From NCBI GenBank assembly GCA_014871545.1, contig WGSR01000036.1:1-10743 (forward strand): DNA of 10,743 nt, given 5' to 3'. Under the pieces are notes generated by a model. The model did not search any database. It saw nothing but the letters and a program-made list of their open reading frames with translations, and was not told where the DNA came from. This DNA is from Collinsella sp. (GTDB taxonomy: Bacteria > Actinomycetota > Coriobacteriia > Coriobacteriales > Coriobacteriaceae). The translations under genes were made by a program, and so were the position numbers. Positions 8,201 through 10,743 of the stretch are shown here, in pieces (positions within the stretch are counted from its first letter, which is position 1; the number at the start of each line of letters is the position of its first letter).

Positions 8201-8998
8201 ACGCTCGGTGATGCAGAGGCGACGCAGATTTATGATGCGGCTGGCCATTACCAGCACTGTGACTCTCCGGTCATTGCCGATGCATCTGGCAACCTGTACT
8301 ACATCAATGACTCGGGCACGCTGTTTAAACTTGGAGCTGTCGAGTCTTGGACGGTTGCCTTTAATTCCAACGGCGGGTCTGCTTGCGACACTAAGTTTGT
8401 TGCTACGGCCGACGGCAAGCTGGTCAAGCCGGCCGATCCGACGCGCGATGGCTACACTTTCGGCGGTTGGTATACCGATGAGTCTTGCACGCAGGCGTAT
8501 GACTTCGGTACGCCGGTGACGGCCGACCTGACGTTGTATGCCAAGTGGACCAAGAATGCCGTTAACCCTGGCGGTAATGGCGGTTCTGGCACTAATGGTG
8601 GTAACGGTGGCGCTGGCAACGGTTCCGGTGCTGGCGCTGGCACTGGCACGGGTTCCGGCTCCGGCACGAAGGGCGGCGCTATTGCCCCGGGCCAGAAGCC
8701 GGTGACCAAGACGACGGTGTTGACCAAGACCGAGACCAAGGGCAACAAGTCCGACAAGAAGGACTCCGATAAGTCCGATAAGAAGGACGAGAAGAAGTCT
8801 GACAAGAAGGACGGCAAGTCCGACAAGAAGTCCGATTCCAAGTCCGATACGGGTGCTGCTTCCACGGCCACTGCTAAGAAGTCCTCTAGTGCTGCCGAGC
8901 GGGAGACTGACACCAATCCGCTCGCCATCGTTGGCGTTGCCGCCGGCGTCATCGGTCTCGCCGTCGTCGGCGTGTTCGTGTTCACCAAACGTCGGTAG
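5228..8998 (+). CDS. Large secreted surface protein: four DUF4430 repeats, beta-propeller, InlB-like repeat, C-terminal membrane anchor; candidate corrinoid-capture protein
   Basis: Encodes 1256 residues. An arginine-rich N-region and hydrophobic core (CLVAFLAFAMAFG, 27-39) form a signal peptide, probably cleaved after A47. An Ala/Ser/Glu-rich linker follows (48-147), then four DUF4430/transcobalamin-C-terminal-like repeats (149-260, 270-378, 384-494, 499-616), each with YW(R/Q/H)-x-(F/Y)-(V/I)-(N/D)-G-type sequence. Residues 630-1038 form a PQQ-like beta-propeller, about eight blades with recurring VIANGFVYIAT and LIKIDSSTG patterns. An InlB/List_Bact-type repeat (1040-1108, ending LTLYAKW), a Gly-rich linker, a Lys/Ser/Asp stalk (1174-1207), a transmembrane helix (1231-1252) and KRR follow. 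No LPxTG motif is present. The mature chain has nine cysteines, mostly in the propeller. The start at 5228 has AGGAG and a sensible signal peptide; 5147 (27 codons longer) and TTG 5084 are alternatives. Riboswitch control and domain types suggest B12/corrinoid binding at the cell surface; this is inferred. Confidence 0.85.
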   Translation: MDMFEDECQRASLRRRGVIARGVAKRCLVAFLAFAMAFGTTPAQLWAEGAEGITDAVAQATTSGEGAALAGGTAEQSGAEVSDSGSAPAASAATTEAATGDEGSATGESPATSERSSTASAGQAGSAAAAAVQTENPTETGDVVKKQIEVSFSIIGTDADGKAQTWVAPTQLKLDEGATAADAFIKLQEKTGFKAKYEPNTAYGFYLESITSPSDGRTLAYDPTTYAFWQLFVDGASSSVGASSVKLTQGQKIEFAYTAGSSSPVVKDQVAANVTVIGRDAQGKTQTWVDNAQYVVTSGSSALDLTKVALEANDIDAVAAGSFILSLKYNGVELGTPQDYSTYWQLFINGKSSDYTADNVTIHAGDTVTWFYGGWGDQLPSDSVHASVQVLGKDKDGKQQVWASTGQTSLKAGSTAKDLLEQTGLTLDAGESSWGWFLNGITSPFDGKSYGWDAATKSYWRFYVNGKFADVGAGAYRLQEGDAVTFMYGADADALPGQVLGSADVIGPDVNGNNTRWGTASNVSLPEGSTAQNLIETVLKAKGVTYNGSQSGEYWFLNSINSPFDHKPYAWDAATNKYWHLYINGEPSLLCANQITLKSGDKVTLAYTTDDSAMPDPDKIVVDPSATTPNWDAEWAGYGNSGNGSTVTDAKTPAQAAGLKWAFDWKAESGQQYANCSEPVIANGFVYIATENELIKIDSSTGKKVASAPLASKVSYTSRPIYTNGLIIVPLNGGAVQAITADKLICKWLTPGLTDLTQSSCTVVSDGEYVYVGSVDISYDENYNATYGNGSFMRIKIATGEVSWQNIDASEGYYWTGAALTDKYAIVPTSAGTLKCIDKTTGDVVSTMKLGALANADCVADPSNGSTFYQMTHDGKLHVISLSAKGVLSEQKTVDLGLTNNMSAPAVAGENLIVGGQTATGSALALYNLKTGKTTMVTAADGKELPAGFNGIAATPLVSVQGGKTYVYFTVNSADSKDYVNYSAGGGVYRYTLGDAEATQIYDAAGHYQHCDSPVIADASGNLYYINDSGTLFKLGAVESWTVAFNSNGGSACDTKFVATADGKLVKPADPTRDGYTFGGWYTDESCTQAYDFGTPVTADLTLYAKWTKNAVNPGGNGGSGTNGGNGGAGNGSGAGAGTGTGSGSGTKGGAIAPGQKPVTKTTVLTKTETKGNKSDKKDSDKSDKKDEKKSDKKDGKSDKKSDSKSDTGAASTATAKKSSSAAERETDTNPLAIVGVAAGVIGLAVVGVFVFTKRR
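5672..7075 (+). repeat. Array of four DUF4430-like domain repeats within the surface protein
   Basis: The four units span 5672-6007, 6035-6361, 6377-6709 and 6722-7075, each about 110 residues. Units open with a V-x-V-(I/L)-G-x-D-x-x-G strand and a Trp, and close with YW...(V/I)(N/D)G and a final strand after a G-D/Q turn. Units 1, 3 and 4 share the loop (S/G)I(T/N)SP(F/S)D; unit 2 lacks it. Units 3 and 4 are closest, sharing WFLN, SPFD, WDAAT and a 17-base identical tract (6581-6597 and 6938-6954), which suggests a later duplication of that pair. Confidence 0.75.
8747..8848 (+). repeat. Degenerate KSDKKD-coding tandem repeat (wall-spanning stalk)
   Basis: The tract is built from variants of AAGTCCGA(C/T)AAGAAG and encodes about 34 residues of only Lys, Ser, Asp, Glu and Gly just before the membrane anchor. 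Such charged, extended segments usually span the peptidoglycan. The units are imperfect at DNA level, and length changes here would be in frame, so this is not a typical on/off switch. Confidence 0.7.
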
Positions 8999-9007
8999 GT
9001 GAGGGCT

Positions 9008-9943
9008 GTGTCCAATAAATCCAAGGACGCTGACCCCAAGCAACCAGATTCCTCGTTCATTCAGTTCGACGATTCAAAGCAGCAGGGCGCCGCTTCGGCG
9101 GCGTCCGCCCCTCGACGGAAGGCGCTTCTTGGCGTTCTGACTGCCGCGTGCGTTGCGCTGATTGTCATATCGCTGGGCTTCGTCCATCCTTCCGAGAGCG
9201 GCGCCTGGTCCATTGACTGGATCGTTCAGGCCGTGACGGGGGAGAGCGTCGTCGCCAAGAATGACAATGGGTCTGGCTCGACCGTCGCTTCAGGTAAGGT
9301 CGGTTCCAAGGATTCCAAGTCATCGAACGATACTAAAGACGAGGCCAAGGATTCGAACGAGTCCAAGTCCAAGGGCGATTCTGAGTCTTCAAGCAAGGAG
9401 TCGCATAAGGATTCGGATGACAAGAAGACCGAAGACAAGGGCGGCAAGAAGTCTGGAGAAAAGAGCGGCAATAAAAAGGCTGACGGTAATCAGTCGACTT
9501 CCCAGAACCCGACTTCGTCTGCGGGGACCAGCTCTAACTCTGGAGCCTCTTCTACGTCTGGCGGGTTCTCTGGTGGTAATGATAATGGCAACGCCTCAGC
9601 GGGCGATCAGGGCGCCTCTCAGGAGCCTAGCTACGTTACCGTGACGGTCTCGGTCACTTCGAGCGCCGTGGGCAATCCTGTCTCGTCTGGTGGTACCTTT
9701 ACCTTTAACGAAGGCGCCACGGTCTACGACGCTCTGTGCGCGCTGGGCCTTTCCGTAAATGCTGAAAATTCGCCTCTTTACCATGGCGTTTACGTCAAGG
9801 CTATTGGTGGACTGGCTGAGAAAGAATACGGCGGCAGCAGTGGTTGGTGCTATTCCGTTAACGGTGTGCAGCCCATGACGGCCTGCAGCAACTACGTTCT
9901 CTCCAACGGCGACAACGTGGTTTGGTATTACGTGACGGGCTAG
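9008..9943 (+). CDS. N-terminally membrane-anchored surface protein with one C-terminal DUF4430 domain
   Basis: Encodes 311 residues. A cytoplasmic N-terminal tail ending in PRRK is followed by one transmembrane segment (39-59) without an obvious cleavage site, so the chain should be anchored by its N-terminus and face outward. A Lys/Ser/Asp/Glu/Asn-rich stalk (about 85-207) leads to a single DUF4430 domain (209-311) with the classic GWCYSVNG (279-286) and NYVLSNGDNVVWYY (295-308) motifs. The only cysteines outside the membrane segment are C244, C281 and C293, all in this domain. The gene starts within ten bases of the upstream stop, so the two are surely cotranscribed and share the cobalamin riboswitch. 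GTG 9008 is preferred because GGTAGGTGAGG lies just upstream; GTG 8999, abutting the stop, would add three residues. A strong terminator follows. It is likely a partner of the large DUF4430 protein in ligand capture or hand-over; its function is not proven. Confidence 0.85.
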   Translation: MSNKSKDADPKQPDSSFIQFDDSKQQGAASAASAPRRKALLGVLTAACVALIVISLGFVHPSESGAWSIDWIVQAVTGESVVAKNDNGSGSTVASGKVGSKDSKSSNDTKDEAKDSNESKSKGDSESSSKESHKDSDDKKTEDKGGKKSGEKSGNKKADGNQSTSQNPTSSAGTSSNSGASSTSGGFSGGNDNGNASAGDQGASQEPSYVTVTVSVTSSAVGNPVSSGGTFTFNEGATVYDALCALGLSVNAENSPLYHGVYVKAIGGLAEKEYGGSSGWCYSVNGVQPMTACSNYVLSNGDNVVWYYVTG

Positions 9944-9963
9944 AGGCCTCGACATAACGCGCC

Positions 9964-10004
9964 AAACGGGCGGCTCGGACAGACATCCGAGCCGCCCGTT
10001 TTTT
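9964..10004 (+). terminator. Strong intrinsic terminator of the DUF4430 operon
   Basis: A perfect 14-bp GC-rich stem (9966-9979 with 9986-9999) closes a six-base loop CAGACA and runs into six T residues (9999-10004). It begins 21 bases after the stop of the second DUF4430 gene, closing the riboswitch-controlled unit. Confidence 0.92.
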
Positions 10005-10012
10005 ATGCGAAT

Positions 10013-10180
10013 GGGGCACCGTTTCCCAATCGAGGCTCAACCGGAAAGTGTGTCCCAGCCTGAGACCGGATTCCGGAACGCACTTTCCGCTAGAGCGGTG
10101 TTGCGGAAACTGTGTCCCGCTCTGAGGCCCCAATCCGGGATGCGTTTTCGGAGCACCGCCCATGGGGAAAGCGCGTCCCA
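10013..10180. repeat. Array of six alternating inverted copies of a GGAAA-x-TG-x-GTCCC motif, about 30-bp spacing
   Basis: This holds most of the 339-base gene-free stretch between the DUF4430 operon and gtrA. Six related motifs alternate in strand: 10013-10027 (-), 10043-10057 (+), 10075-10088 (-), 10105-10118 (+), 10137-10151 (-) and 10164-10180 (+). Examples are GGAAAGTGTGTCCC and GGAAACTGTGTCCC on the plus strand and GGAAAGTGCGTTCC read from the minus strand. Centres are about 28-33 bp apart. Neighbouring copies can pair as hairpins; copies two and three pair over 14 positions, with two G-U pairs. The spacers at 10058-10074 and 10119-10136 also resemble each other (CTGAG-x-CC...ATTCC/AATCC), giving a roughly 62-bp direct repeat. 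It resembles a REP/BIME-type palindromic cluster. No convincing gene is seen. Confidence 0.65.
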
Positions 10181-10221
10181 TTTCGGCATCGTAGCCCGTC
10201 TCGTGCGCGTCTCTCTGCAAA

Positions 10222-10257
10222 CAAAAAAACCGGTTGGAACGGGAATTCCAACCGGTT
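10222..10257 (-). terminator. Intrinsic terminator of gtrA
   Basis: A perfect 12-bp stem (10228-10239 with 10246-10257) closes a six-base loop. Read on the minus strand it is followed by seven T residues (complement of 10223-10229). It lies 26 bases after the gtrA stop. On the plus strand there is no T-tract after the stem, so it serves the minus-strand gene. Confidence 0.9.
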
Positions 10258-10282
10258 ATACATTCAAGCAAATGGTGATCGA

Positions 10283-10690
10283 CTACGACCGTGCGCCCTC
10301 GAGGAAGAAGCGGCGGCTGAAGTAGTTGTACCAGGTGACCAAGAACGTGGCGATGGCCTTCATGGCTTGGTAGCCGATGCTCAAAAACGTGACGCCCACA
10401 AACATGTACAGGTCGTTGAGGCCCAGACCGATCACCGACAGGATGGTGAAGATCGTGAACTCGCGCTTGCGGCTCATGCCCTCGCGATGGTCGAACACGT
10501 ACTTCATGCTGAGCCAGTAGTTGACCACGACGGACGTGATAAACGAAACCGTGGTGCTCATCAAAAAGTCGAGGTGGAACAGCTCGACGAGCGCAATGAG
10601 CGTGCCCCAGTCGATGCCAAAGGAGATAAGACCCACGACAGCAAACTTGAGGAACTGCTTGGTATGAGGTTGTGCCAGCGCCTTGCGCAC
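10283..10690 (-). CDS. GtrA-family four-helix membrane protein
   Basis: Encodes 135 residues with four predicted transmembrane helices (about 14-36, 42-62, 77-100 and 105-124), the usual size and layout of GtrA. The family is thought to move or support undecaprenyl-phosphate-linked sugars across the membrane for surface glycan or teichoic acid modification. Family marks are QFLKFAVVGLISFGIDW near the start, NYWLSMKYVF (57-66) in the centre, and the C-terminal YNYFSRRFFL (121-130). The start is GTG at 10690. Upstream in frame there is only a short open stretch back to a TAA at 10733-10735, with no ATG, so this GTG is the best start although its Shine-Dalgarno is weak. The gene converges on the DUF4430 operon and has its own terminator. 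No glycosyltransferase partner is visible; it would lie beyond the right edge if present. Confidence 0.9.
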   Translation of the reverse strand: MRKALAQPHTKQFLKFAVVGLISFGIDWGTLIALVELFHLDFLMSTTVSFITSVVVNYWLSMKYVFDHREGMSRKREFTIFTILSVIGLGLNDLYMFVGVTFLSIGYQAMKAIATFLVTWYNYFSRRFFLEGARS

Positions 10691-10743
10691 GTAATCACAT
10701 CCAATGCGTTGATGAATCGAGCAGAGGATACTTTAGAGCTTTT

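Noticed and set aside
7115..8341. PQQ-dependent dehydrogenase activity for the beta-propeller.
   Set aside because: The blade pattern is PQQ-like, but no characteristic PQQ- or metal-binding residue set was recognised and the domain sits in a stalked surface protein. A binding role is more plausible.
8870..8998. LPxTG sortase signal at the end of the large surface protein.
   Set aside because: No LPxTG or close variant precedes the C-terminal helix. It is treated as a membrane anchor.
6992..9043. Very long antisense open frames opposite the surface protein, and similar ones opposite the dipeptidase and the ABC1 gene.
   Set aside because: They mirror the codon pattern of the high-GC plus-strand genes, show no recognisable domains and have no start signals. 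The plus-strand genes have clear motifs.
10013..10180. Possible CRISPR array or short gene in the repeat region before gtrA.
   Set aside because: The motif alternates strand, is only about 14-17 bases long and its spacers resemble each other, unlike CRISPR. The open frames across it just translate the repeats.

Overview
The window looks like chromosomal DNA of a high-GC, Gram-positive gut anaerobe of the class Coriobacteriia, most likely Collinsella or a close relative. This is inferred from the GC-rich codon use, the type of the C69 dipeptidase and FolD, the pairing of a phasin-like protein with an ABC1 kinase, and the large surface proteins carrying DUF4430, beta-propeller and InlB-type domains. 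No marker gene in the window fixes the species.

Layout, left to right. (1) 1-618: 3' part of folD (folate one-carbon metabolism). (2) 619-984: a gene-free stretch holding a 230-bp element with 37-bp terminal inverted repeats and an internal terminator-like hairpin. (3) 985-2508: a C69-family dipeptidase with a strong ribosome binding site. (4) 2608-4796: a tight two-gene unit, a small phasin-like helical protein and a UbiB/AarF (ABC1) kinase-like membrane protein. (5) 4848-5084: terminator, probable promoter and a well-formed cobalamin riboswitch. (6) 5228-9943: two consecutive genes for cell-surface proteins, a 1256-residue secreted protein (signal peptide, four DUF4430/transcobalamin-C-terminal-like repeats, an apparent eight-bladed beta-propeller, an InlB-like repeat, low-complexity stalk, C-terminal membrane anchor) and a 311-residue N-terminally anchored protein with one DUF4430 domain. 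A strong terminator follows. (7) 9944-10282: a short array of alternating inverted repeats about 30 bp apart, then a minus-strand terminator. (8) 10283-10690 (-): a GtrA-family membrane protein.

The most interesting unit is 4912-9943. A cobalamin riboswitch controls two surface proteins that share a domain related to the cobalamin-capping C-terminal domain of mammalian transcobalamin and intrinsic factor. The larger protein also carries a beta-propeller, the fold used by the Bacteroides B12-capture lipoprotein BtuG. The natural reading is a Gram-positive, B12-repressed, cell-surface corrinoid-capture system. The riboswitch and domain layout are visible in the sequence; corrinoid binding is inferred. 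No B12 transporter lies in the window.
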